64,000 nt of DNA. Source: CAVQBJ01 sp963819075. GTDB taxonomy: Bacteria > Actinomycetota > Thermoleophilia > Solirubrobacterales > Solirubrobacteraceae. Both the position numbers and the translations under genes were made by a program. The notes under the pieces were generated by a model. The model worked only from the letters and a program-made list of their open reading frames with translations. It was not told where the DNA came from and did no database searches. Shown piece by piece: positions 51,181 through 58,674 of this stretch (position 1 is the stretch's first letter; every line of letters begins with the position of its first letter). Location of the stretch: NCBI GenBank assembly GCA_963819075.1, contig CAWFUP010000002.1, positions 682,001 to 746,000 of the forward strand, written 5' to 3'.

Positions 51181-51219
51181 CCTACTTCCGACACGCCTCC
51201 CGGGGGCCGCCGGCGAGCC

Positions 51220-51735
51220 CTACGGCCCGCCGAGGTGCGTCGCCATGAACAGCACGGTCACGAGGACGAGCGCGCTCAGCAGAGTGCCGACGATCGACAC
51301 CTGGCGCACCAGCGCCTGGTACTCGGTGCTCAGCGCGACCGTCCCACCCTCGCCAGCCGCCGTGGCGACGTCGCGCTCGGAGAGCTCGATGAGCCGGCGG
51401 TCGCGGGGCCCCAGGTACGCGCCGCCGACCGCCCCGATCACCAGCACGGCGCCGATGCCCCACTGCACGTAGAAGTACTTGAACGCGTGGGCGTGGCCGG
51501 CGAGGTACAGGCCGGCGAGCAGGACGACCAGCAGCGCGGCGGACATGAACCGTCCGTCGAGCACGCGCACGGCCCGATGGAGGGTCGGCAGCGACCGGGG
51601 GTCCGACCGCGCGGCCACCCCGAACAGGATCGGGTAGGCGAAGGTGACGCCGAAGCCGACGATGACCGCGGCGATGTGCACGGCCAGCACGACGTTGTAG
51701 AAGGTGAAGTTGGCGAGCGGCACGGACACGTTCAC
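51220..51735 (-). CDS. DUF2269-like integral membrane protein
   Basis: A 171-residue protein with four hydrophobic segments (about residues 14-38, 63-82, 88-106 and 146-168). The N-terminal FYNVVLAVHIAAVIVGFG and the GRFMSAALLVVLLAGLYLA region fit the DUF2269 pattern of predicted integral membrane proteins with conserved His in helix 1. Function unknown. GTG start overlapping the stop of the mutase gene by four bases, so it is translationally coupled. Confidence 0.68.
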   Translation of the reverse strand: MNVSVPLANFTFYNVVLAVHIAAVIVGFGVTFAYPILFGVAARSDPRSLPTLHRAVRVLDGRFMSAALLVVLLAGLYLAGHAHAFKYFYVQWGIGAVLVIGAVGGAYLGPRDRRLIELSERDVATAAGEGGTVALSTEYQALVRQVSIVGTLLSALVLVTVLFMATHLGGP

Positions 51736-53378
51736 GTCACCGGCTGGTAGCGGCCGAAGACGTCGCGCATCGCGGCGCAGACCTCGCCCATCGAGCAGCG
51801 GTCGCGCAGGGCCTCGCGGATGAACGGCAGCAGGTTGTCGCTGCCGCGAGCCGCCTCGCGCAGCTCCTCCAGGCGCCGCGCGACGAGCTCCTGGTCGCGG
51901 TTGGACTTGAAGCCGGCGAGCCGCTGCAGCTGCTCGCGCTCGGACTCGGGATCGACCCGCAGGATGTCCTCGACCTCGATCGCCTCCTCCTCGTACTTGT
52001 TGACGCCGACGACGATGTCCTGGCCGAGGCGGTAGCGCTCCTGGTAGCCCCAGGCCGACTCGTCGATCTCGCTGGTGATGAACGGGATCGCGTTGACCGA
52101 CCCGCCCATCCCGTCGACCTTGTCGATGAGCGCCTGCGCGCGTCGTTCGATGTCGTCGGTGAGCGACTCGATGAAGTACGAGCCGGCGAACGGGTCGACG
52201 CTGTCAGCCGCGCCCGACTCGTAGGCGATCACCTGCTGGGTGCGCAGGGCGATCTTCGCCGCGCGCTCGGAGGGCAACGCGAGCGCCTCGTCGTAGCCGT
52301 TGGTATGCAGGGACTGCGTGCCGCCGCACACGGCGGCGAAGCCCTGCAGGGCGACCCGCATGATGTTGTTCATCGGCTGCTGCGCGGTCAGCGTCACGCC
52401 GCCCGTCTGGGTGTGGAAGCGCAGCATCATCGACTTGGGGTCCTTCGCCGCAAAGCGCTCACGCATGATGTGCGCCCACATGCGCCGGGCCGCGCGGAAC
52501 TTGGCGACCTCCTGGAAGACGTTGTTATGGCCGTTGAAGAAGAAGGCGAGGCGGGGGGCGAACTCGTCGACCTCCAGGCCCGCGTCGATGGCCGCCTGCA
52601 CGTACGCGATCCCGTTGGATAGCGTGAAGGCGACCTCCTGCACGGCCGAGCACCCCTTTTCCCGAAAGTGGTACCCGGAGATCGAGATCGTGTTCCAGCG
52701 CGGGATCTCGGCCTTGCAATAGGCGAACAGGTCGGTCGTCAGGCGCATCGAGCCCGCCGGCGGGTAGATGTAGTTGCCGCGGGCGATGTACTCCTTGAGG
52801 ATGTCGTTCTGGGTGGTGCCGCGCAGCTTGGCCGCGTCGACGCCCTGCTCCTCGCCGACGATCTGATAGAGCGACAGCAGCACGCTCGCCGGGGCGTTGA
52901 TCGTCATCGAGGTCGAGATCTGATCGAGCGGGATCCCGTCGAAGGCGGTACGCATGTCGTCGATCGTGTCGATGGCGACGCCGGTACGCCCCACCTCGCC
53001 GAGGCAGCGCGGATCGTCGGAGTCCAGCCCGAGCTGCGTGGGGAGGTCGAAGGCCATCGACAGACCGGTCGAGCCGTGTGCGATCAGGTACTTGTAGCGC
53101 TCGTTGGACTCCTTGGCCGACGCGTAGCCGGCGTACTGGCGCATCGTCCATAGCTGCTTGCGGTACATCTCGCGGTGCGGGCCGCGGGTGTAGGGGAACG
53201 CGCCCGGCTCGCCGAGCTCGAGCTCGGCCGGCACGTCGGCCTCGGTGTAGCGCTCCTTGATCTCGATGCCGGAGTCGGTGAAGCGGCGCGGATCGTCGGG
53301 GCCGACGATCGGGGCGACGCTGAGCGTGTCCTCGGGCTCTCCGGCGTTACCGGAGGGCGGGCGTTCGGTGGTGGCCAT
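51732..53378 (-). CDS. Methylmalonyl-CoA mutase, large (catalytic) subunit
   Basis: A 548-residue barrel subunit without a C-terminal B12 domain, so it needs a separate cobalamin-binding partner that is not in this window. Key features: PYTRGPHREMYRKQLWTMRQ, MAFDLPTQLGLDSDDP, ISTSMTINAPASVLLSLYQ, TTQNDILKEYIARGNYIYPP and FHTQTGGVTLTAQQPMNNI. The substrate-discriminating residues are Tyr in RQYAG and Arg in YIARGNY, as in methylmalonyl-CoA mutases; isobutyryl-CoA mutases have Phe and Gln. It rearranges methylmalonyl-CoA to succinyl-CoA. TATCAT six bases before ATG 53378 indicates a leaderless transcript. Confidence 0.93.
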   Translation of the reverse strand: MATTERPPSGNAGEPEDTLSVAPIVGPDDPRRFTDSGIEIKERYTEADVPAELELGEPGAFPYTRGPHREMYRKQLWTMRQYAGYASAKESNERYKYLIAHGSTGLSMAFDLPTQLGLDSDDPRCLGEVGRTGVAIDTIDDMRTAFDGIPLDQISTSMTINAPASVLLSLYQIVGEEQGVDAAKLRGTTQNDILKEYIARGNYIYPPAGSMRLTTDLFAYCKAEIPRWNTISISGYHFREKGCSAVQEVAFTLSNGIAYVQAAIDAGLEVDEFAPRLAFFFNGHNNVFQEVAKFRAARRMWAHIMRERFAAKDPKSMMLRFHTQTGGVTLTAQQPMNNIMRVALQGFAAVCGGTQSLHTNGYDEALALPSERAAKIALRTQQVIAYESGAADSVDPFAGSYFIESLTDDIERRAQALIDKVDGMGGSVNAIPFITSEIDESAWGYQERYRLGQDIVVGVNKYEEEAIEVEDILRVDPESEREQLQRLAGFKSNRDQELVARRLEELREAARGSDNLLPFIREALRDRCSMGEVCAAMRDVFGRYQPVT

Positions 53379-53384
53379 CGTTCG

Positions 53385-53390
53385 ATGATA
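53385..53390 (-). promoter_or_regulatory. -10 hexamer of a leaderless mutase transcript
   Basis: TATCAT on the minus strand, six bases before ATG 53378. A cobalamin riboswitch is excluded if this promoter is used. Confidence 0.48.
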
Positions 53391-53473
53391 AGCGGCTGAG
53401 CGCTGCGGGCGATCGGTCGCCGCGCCGCGACCCGGAGCGGTGGGGACACGAGCGCCCGCCCACGCAAAGCGGC

Positions 53474-53479
53474 TACGGT
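53474..53479 (+). promoter_or_regulatory. -10 hexamer of a leaderless moaX transcript
   Basis: TACGGT seven bases before ATG 53487. It supports this ATG over the in-frame GTG at 53478, which would overlap the hexamer. Confidence 0.45.
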
Positions 53480-53486
53480 GGCGGCG

Positions 53487-54140
53487 ATGCGCATCACCGT
53501 TGCCCTGTTCGCGATCCTGCGGGAGCGCGCCGGGACCCGTGAGGTGGAGCTCGAGCTCCCGGATGACGCGCGCGTGGCCGACGCGCTGTCGGCCCTGCAG
53601 ACCCTCGTGGGCGAGCTGCCCGTCGTCCTGGCGGTCAACCGCCGCTACGCGAGCGCCGACGAGCGCCTCAGCGAGGGCGACGAGATCGCGCTCATCCCGC
53701 CGGTCTCGGGCGGGGCGATGTCCGCGGGGCGGATCTGCGTCGACGTGGTGCAGTCCCCGCTCTGCAGCGACGCCGCGCTCGCGGCCGTGCGCGACGACCG
53801 CGCCGGCGCGGTCGTGCTGTTCGCGGGCGTGACGCGCGAGGTGCAACGGCTCGAATACGAGGCGTACACCGAGATGGCAGTGGCGCAGATGCTCCGGATC
53901 GCCCGCGCGGCGCTGGCGGCGCACGGCGCCTGCCGGGTCGCGGTGATGCATCGCGTCGGCACCGTGCCGCTCGGGGAGGCGTCCGTGCTCGTGGCCGCGT
54001 CGGCCCCGCATCGCGCCGAGGCGTTCGCGGCCGCGCGAGCGATCATCGACGCGGTCAAGGAGCAGGTCCCGATCTGGAAGCGCGAGGTGCAGGGTGAGCA
54101 GCGCGAATGGGTGCCCGGTCACCTCCCGGCGCCTGATTGA
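53487..54140 (+). CDS. moaX: Molybdopterin synthase, MoaD-MoaE fusion
   Basis: A 217-residue fusion. The MoaD half (1-76) is ubiquitin-like and ends with IPPVSGG; the GG at 75-76 must become a free C terminus to accept the thiocarboxylate. The MoaE half (about 80-210) has VVLFAGVTREVQRLEYEAYT, VAVMHRVGTVPLGEASVLVA, the conserved Ala/His ASAPHRAEAFAAA and the catalytic VKEQVPIWKRE. The loop after AGVTR is shorter than in stand-alone MoaE. Such fusions (mycobacterial MoaX) are processed after translation at the GG. It converts precursor Z (cPMP) to molybdopterin. No other moa gene is nearby. Confidence 0.92.
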   Translation: MRITVALFAILRERAGTREVELELPDDARVADALSALQTLVGELPVVLAVNRRYASADERLSEGDEIALIPPVSGGAMSAGRICVDVVQSPLCSDAALAAVRDDRAGAVVLFAGVTREVQRLEYEAYTEMAVAQMLRIARAALAAHGACRVAVMHRVGTVPLGEASVLVAASAPHRAEAFAAARAIIDAVKEQVPIWKREVQGEQREWVPGHLPAPD

Positions 54141-54173
54141 ACGATGCACCGGGCGGGCCTCCTGGCGCTCCAG

Positions 54174-54179
54174 TAGGGT
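54174..54179 (+). promoter_or_regulatory. -10 hexamer of a leaderless epimerase transcript
   Basis: TAGGGT seven bases before GTG 54187, the first gene of the glycan locus. Confidence 0.5.
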
Positions 54180-54186
54180 GCACGAC

Positions 54187-55140
54187 GTGTCGACCTGCCT
54201 TGTCACCGGAGGGGCCGGATTCCTCGGTTCTCACCTGTGCGATGCCCTGCTCGCGCGTGATCACCGGGTGATCTGTGTCGACAATCTCGAGACCGGCTCG
54301 CTGATGAACATCGCGCACATCCGCGACCCGGATCGCTTCGTTCATCTGAACGTCGACATCATCGAGCCGTACTTCGTGGACGAGCCGATCGACTTCGTCT
54401 ACCACCTCGCCTCTCCCGCTTCGCCGATCGACTACCTGCGCCTGCCGCTGCACACGCTGAAGGTCGGCTCCTACGGCACGCACCACACGGTCGGACTGGC
54501 CAAGGCCAAGCGCGCGCGCTTCCTGATCGCGTCAACGAGCGAGGTCTACGGCGATCCCCACGTCCACCCCCAGCCGGAGACCTACTGGGGGCACGTCAAC
54601 CCGATCGGGCCGCGCGGCGTCTACGACGAGGCAAAGCGCTATGCCGAGGCGCTGACGATGGCCTATCACCGCCAGCAGGGCGTCGACACGGCGATCATCC
54701 GCATCTTCAACACCTACGGGCCGCGGATGCGGCCCCACGACGGTCGCGCGATCCCGACGTTCCTGCGCCAGGCGCTCGACAACCGCCCGCTCACGGTCTT
54801 CGGCGACGGGAGCCAGACGCGGTCGTTCTGCTACGTCTCAGACCTGATAGCGGGGATGATCGCGCTCGCCGAGTCCGGCTACCACTACCCCGTCAACGTC
54901 GGCAATCCCGACGAGTTCACCCTGCTGCAGCTCGCCGAGACGGTCATCGAGGTGACGGACTCGAGCTCGGAGATCCTCCACGAGGCGCTCCCGACCGACG
55001 ATCCCCAGCAGCGCCGGCCCGACATCACGCTGGCCCGGGAACTGCTCAGTTGGGAGCCGACCATCTCGCTGCGAGAGGGCCTGGCGCGCACGATCGCCGA
55101 GGCCGGAGAGGAAGTGCTGCTTGGTCAGCACGCACGTTAG
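54187..55140 (+). CDS. NAD-dependent epimerase/dehydratase, UDP-glucuronate decarboxylase-like
   Basis: A 317-residue extended SDR. It has CLVTGGAGFLGSHLCDALL for NAD, YHLASPASPIDYLRLPL, FLIASTSEVYGDP and the catalytic YDEAKRYAEAL (Tyr-x3-Lys), then IFNTYGPRMRPHDGRAI and TVFGDGSQTRSFCYVSDLI. HLASPAS and the GRA(I/V) segment are characteristic of UDP-xylose synthase rather than GalE. It would make UDP-xylose from UDP-glucuronate for the glycan built by the genes downstream. First gene of the glycan locus; the next gene begins 61 bases later. Confidence 0.9.
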   Translation: MSTCLVTGGAGFLGSHLCDALLARDHRVICVDNLETGSLMNIAHIRDPDRFVHLNVDIIEPYFVDEPIDFVYHLASPASPIDYLRLPLHTLKVGSYGTHHTVGLAKAKRARFLIASTSEVYGDPHVHPQPETYWGHVNPIGPRGVYDEAKRYAEALTMAYHRQQGVDTAIIRIFNTYGPRMRPHDGRAIPTFLRQALDNRPLTVFGDGSQTRSFCYVSDLIAGMIALAESGYHYPVNVGNPDEFTLLQLAETVIEVTDSSSEILHEALPTDDPQQRRPDITLARELLSWEPTISLREGLARTIAEAGEEVLLGQHAR

Positions 55141-55201
55141 CGGCTGCAAGCACGTGCTCGGCGGTGCCGGTTCTGCGCTACATCTGCGAGGCTAGGACGT
55201 T

Positions 55202-56779
55202 GTGAGCAGCGAGATGAAGCCTCGTGCCGAAGGGGCATTGCACGCTGAGCACCCCGACCGCCTGCGCCCGGAGACCGCGCCCGATCGCGCGTCCACGGGA
55301 TCGCTTCCGCCGCTCGCCGTGCGGATGCAGCCATCCGAGCGCGACATGCGCAGCAAGCGGCCACCGGCGCTCTCGCTGCTGCTGCGCATGGACACCGCAC
55401 GGCACCTGGCCCGCGTCGTGTCGCTGCTCGCGCTCGACTTCGTGGGCGTCTCGGCGGCTATCCTGACGGCGCTCGTCGTCAAGGCCGCGGTGCGCGGGAC
55501 GGTCGATCTCAACAGCGCGTGGCTCGAGACGAAGCATATCCTCGCGTTCACCTACCTCGTCACCGCGCTGCTGTTCGCCCGCTCGAGCCTGTACGCGGAT
55601 CGCGCGCAGCGGCCGGGGCTGGCGCGCATCGTCGCGTGCCTGTTCGAGGTGACGATCGTCGCGCTCGTCTTCGCGGTCGTGAGCGGCGAGGAGTTCTCCA
55701 GCTTCTACATCTTCTACGGCTCGCTCATCTTCGCGCTGCTGTACGTGTCGTCGCTGCGCTACTTCTACGAGCGCGCGACGGGCGGCCTCCTGCGGCTGGC
55801 CGGCTACGAGCGCCGCACGATGCTCGTCGGCACCGGCGAGCACATCCGCGACGTCGCGCACGCCCTGTCTGAGGGGCACACGGCGATCAACGTGGTCGGG
55901 TTCATCTCCCTGGGGCCGGTGGCCGAGAACGGCCTACGCCGGCTCGGCGCCTTCGACGGCCTCGACCGCGCCCTCAGCTCCCACGCGATCGACGAGGTGA
56001 TCATCGCCGATCCCGACTTCCCCCAGGTCGAGGCGGTCGAGCTCGTCGATCAATGCCATCGGCGCGGCGTGCGCGTGCGCGTTGCGCCATCGACGATGGA
56101 GATCCTCGTGCACCGGGCCGAGTTCCTCCCGGGCGAGACGGTGCCGCTGTTCGAGCTCAAGCCGCCGGTCTTCGAGGGGATCGACTTCGCGCTGAAGCGG
56201 ACGTTCGACGTCGTCGCCGCCAGCATCCTGCTGATCCTGCTCAGCCCGCTGCTGCTGGCCATCGTGATCGCCGTACGGATCAGCTCGCGCGGTCCGGTCG
56301 TGTACCGCTCGATCCGTCCCGGGATCGGGCAGATGCCGTTCAGCTGCCTGAAGTTCCGCACGATGTACGTCGACGCCCAGGAGCGCCAGCTCGAGCTCGA
56401 ATCGCTCAACGAGGCCACCGGCGCCCTATTCAAGATCCGCAACGATCCGCGCATGACGCCGATCGGGCGCGTGCTGCGCCGGTTCTCGCTCGATGAGCTG
56501 CCCCAGCTCGTGAACGTGCTCCGCGGCGAGATGTCGCTCGTCGGGCCGCGCCCGCTCCCCCAGCGCGACTACGAGCGCCTCGAGGATTGGCACCGCAAGC
56601 GCTACCTCGTGCTCCCCGGCATCACCGGTCTGTGGCAGGTCTCGGGTCGCTCCGACCTCGACTTCGACGACCTCGTGCGCCTCGACTTCCTCTACCTCGA
56701 GCGCTGGTCCATCGCGCTCGATCTGACCATCCTGCTGAAGACGATTCCGGCGGTGTTCACCCGCCGAGGGGCGTTCTGA
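55202..56779 (+). CDS. Polyprenyl glycosylphosphotransferase (initiating sugar-phosphate transferase)
   Basis: A 525-residue WbaP/CpsE-type enzyme. The N-terminal half has four membrane helices (about residues 70-190) and a soluble CoA-binding-like domain (TMLVGTGEHIRDVAHAL, DEVIIADPDFPQ). The C-terminal catalytic half starts FALKRTFDVVAASILLILLS, continues RPGIGQMPFSCLKFRTMYVD, RRFSLDELPQLVNVLRGEMS, VGPRPLPQRDYE and GITGLWQVSGRSDLDFDDLV. It transfers a sugar phosphate to undecaprenyl phosphate to start the repeat unit of an exopolysaccharide. GTG start; the palindrome AGCACGTGCT (55149-55158) lies about 45 bases upstream. Confidence 0.93.
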   Translation: MSSEMKPRAEGALHAEHPDRLRPETAPDRASTGSLPPLAVRMQPSERDMRSKRPPALSLLLRMDTARHLARVVSLLALDFVGVSAAILTALVVKAAVRGTVDLNSAWLETKHILAFTYLVTALLFARSSLYADRAQRPGLARIVACLFEVTIVALVFAVVSGEEFSSFYIFYGSLIFALLYVSSLRYFYERATGGLLRLAGYERRTMLVGTGEHIRDVAHALSEGHTAINVVGFISLGPVAENGLRRLGAFDGLDRALSSHAIDEVIIADPDFPQVEAVELVDQCHRRGVRVRVAPSTMEILVHRAEFLPGETVPLFELKPPVFEGIDFALKRTFDVVAASILLILLSPLLLAIVIAVRISSRGPVVYRSIRPGIGQMPFSCLKFRTMYVDAQERQLELESLNEATGALFKIRNDPRMTPIGRVLRRFSLDELPQLVNVLRGEMSLVGPRPLPQRDYERLEDWHRKRYLVLPGITGLWQVSGRSDLDFDDLVRLDFLYLERWSIALDLTILLKTIPAVFTRRGAF

Positions 56780-56821
56780 GGCGCTCGCGTCGGCCGGCCG
56801 CGCGGCGCGTCGGCCCCGGCC

Positions 56822-57799
56822 TCAGTCGAAGTGCGGTGCCGGGCGGCGCAGGCCCCGGCCGAGCGCGGGGCCGGGTAGGGCGGTTCCGCGCGCGCAGTCA
56901 TACACGCCCCACGTCGCACGGGCGGCATCGGCCCAGGACCACTCCGGCGGTCCCGGGGCGGGACGCTCGGCGCACTCGGCCGCCTCGACGAGGCTCGTCA
57001 GATCGCCGCAGTCGACGAACGTGGCACGGTGGTCGAGCACCTCTCGCAGCGCCGGAACGTCGCAGGCCACCACCGGCGTGCCACAGGCGAGCGCCTCCAC
57101 GGTCGACAGGCCGAACCCCTCGTCCTCGGACGGCAGCACAAGCGCGCGCGCACCGCTATAGACGGCCGCGAGCTCGTCGTCGGACACGAACCCGGTGACG
57201 ATGACGCCGGGCAGCTCGTGGGCCCATTGCGCTGCGGGGCCGACGAGCACGAGCGGCTGTCTGCGCGGCGTGGCGACGAGCTGGGCGACCTGCTTGCGAG
57301 GCTCGGGATGGGTTAGGCCGCCGACCCAGAGGAGGTACTCCTCCGGCAGGCCGTAGCGGCGGCGAACCGATCGCACCTCCTCCTCGCTGCGGCGGTGCAT
57401 GCTCGGCGCCGGCGCCTTACCGATCACGACGACGCGCTCCGGTTCGAGGCCGAGGCGCTCGACGGCGTCGCGCGCGACGGCGTTCGTGGGGACGATCACC
57501 CGGACGGCTCGCTGGGCGGCGAGATAGCGCAGGCGCAGTCGGGCGCCTGTGTGCAGGTACTCGCTGCGTCGCTTGAGGGCCACCAGGTCGTGCAGAGTGA
57601 CGACCATCGGGCACGGGCTGCGCAGCAGCGCGCCGTCGATCCACGGCGAATGGAACACGTCCGCGCGCCGCGGGCGGTGGGTCTCCACGATCTGGGTCCC
57701 CTCAGGTGCCGTGTCGCGCAGCGCCTCCAGCAGGCACTTCGAATAGCGGCCGACGCCACGAGGGTCAGGCGATGGGCGGCTGTCGAACGCGAGCTTCAT
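56822..57799 (-). CDS. Glycosyltransferase, GT4 family
   Basis: A 325-residue GT-B enzyme. N-terminal MKLAFDSRPSPDPRGVGRY is a typical GT4 entrance with the glycine loop; then MVVTLHDLVALKRRSEYLHT, RVIVPTNAVARDAVERLG, YLLWVGGLTHPEPRKQVAQL and the donor motif PSEDEGFGLSTVEALACGTP. It resembles mannosyl/rhamnosyl transferases of exopolysaccharide clusters. The last 25 residues are Gly/Arg/Pro-rich and probably disordered. It is convergent with the glycosylphosphotransferase. The 237 bases upstream of it (57800-58036) hold no gene that I can support. Confidence 0.85.
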   Translation of the reverse strand: MKLAFDSRPSPDPRGVGRYSKCLLEALRDTAPEGTQIVETHRPRRADVFHSPWIDGALLRSPCPMVVTLHDLVALKRRSEYLHTGARLRLRYLAAQRAVRVIVPTNAVARDAVERLGLEPERVVVIGKAPAPSMHRRSEEEVRSVRRRYGLPEEYLLWVGGLTHPEPRKQVAQLVATPRRQPLVLVGPAAQWAHELPGVIVTGFVSDDELAAVYSGARALVLPSEDEGFGLSTVEALACGTPVVACDVPALREVLDHRATFVDCGDLTSLVEAAECAERPAPGPPEWSWADAARATWGVYDCARGTALPGPALGRGLRRPAPHFD

Positions 57800-58024
57800 C
57801 GAGCTGCGCGAGCAGCGACACCGGCGCTCCCATGGATCGAGCTCATGCGGCGGCTCGGCGACGGGCAGCGCTGACCGGCGTGGTGCTCCACTTCGTCCTT
57901 GATGGCATGCACGTGCCCAACATAGACGGGATCGACGCCCGCGTATAGCCCCGAGTGGCGCGAAGCGATCGACTGATGTCGTGGTGAAGGTCGCAATTTC
58001 GGAGGAACCGCCGGCGGGGCCGCG

Positions 58025-58030
58025 TAGCCT
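58025..58030 (+). promoter_or_regulatory. -10 hexamer of a leaderless methyltransferase transcript
   Basis: TAGCCT six bases before GTG 58037 (and nine before ATG 58040). Confidence 0.45.
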
Positions 58031-58036
58031 TGGCGC

Positions 58037-58669
58037 GTGATGCCGGCGCGGGCCTACCACGAGCAGCTCTGGAGCGATGTGCCGAGCGGTCTGACGCCGG
58101 CGGACTTCGACCGCCGTGCGCGCTTCGTGCGCGGCCACGTGCCGGCGGGCGCACGCGTGCTCGACGTGGGCTGCGGGGAGGGCGCCTTCGCGAGCGCACT
58201 CGCCGCCGCCGGGGCGACCGTCACCGGCATCGACGTCGCGCGGGAGCCATTGCGTCGGGCCGCGTCCCGCGACGCGAGCCTGGACCTGCGGCTCGTCGAG
58301 GCCGAGGGGACGCCGTGGCCGCTCGCCGACGCCGAGTTCGACGTCGTGTGGGCCGGCGAGGTGATCGAGCACATCGCGGACACCGCCGGGTGGATGTCGG
58401 AGGTCCGTCGCGTGCTGCGATCGGGTGGACCGCTGCTGCTCAGCACGCCCGACCACGGGCCGTTGACGCGTCTGGCGCTCGGGCTCTCCCCGCGAGCGTT
58501 CGACCGCCGCTTCGATCCGCGCTCCGATCACCTGCGCTTCTATACGCGACGCATGCTCGCCACGTTGCTGGAGGACTTTCGGTTCGAGGACGTCCGGCTC
58601 GCCGGGCTCGGCGGGATGCCCGGGGCACGGCGGACGCTACTCGCGAGCGCGCGGCGGGCGCGCTTCTAG
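58037..58669 (+). CDS. Class I SAM-dependent methyltransferase (UbiE/Coq3-like)
   Basis: A 210-residue methyltransferase: motif I ARVLDVGCGEGAFASALAAA, VTGIDVAREPLRRA, FDVVWAGEVIEHIADTAGWM and VLRSGGPLLLSTPDHGPLTR. This combination is common in glycan-cluster methyltransferases acting on sugars or lipid carriers. Substrate unknown. The GTG at 58037 or the ATG directly after it is the start. It converges with the O-antigen ligase gene five bases downstream. Confidence 0.83.
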   Translation: MMPARAYHEQLWSDVPSGLTPADFDRRARFVRGHVPAGARVLDVGCGEGAFASALAAAGATVTGIDVAREPLRRAASRDASLDLRLVEAEGTPWPLADAEFDVVWAGEVIEHIADTAGWMSEVRRVLRSGGPLLLSTPDHGPLTRLALGLSPRAFDRRFDPRSDHLRFYTRRMLATLLEDFRFEDVRLAGLGGMPGARRTLLASARRARF

Positions 58670-58674
58670 CGACG

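Larger units (their letters stand above)
50909..51219. other. Intergenic region holding palindromic repeats
   Basis: A 311-base gap with no credible gene on either strand. It holds two copies of a 46-base hairpin unit (50995-51040, 51068-51113) and a long inverted repeat (51138-51180) just after the end of the downstream-reading membrane-protein gene. The rest shows no pattern that I recognise. Confidence 0.6.

Noticed and set aside
53379..53486. Cobalamin riboswitch before the B12-dependent mutase
   Set aside because: The likely promoter is six bases before the start codon, and no B12-box-like sequence is visible in the gap.
57800..58036. Short reading frames on both strands between the glycosyltransferase and methyltransferase genes
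   Set aside because: None has a plausible start, family pattern or consistent composition. The region probably holds promoters only.
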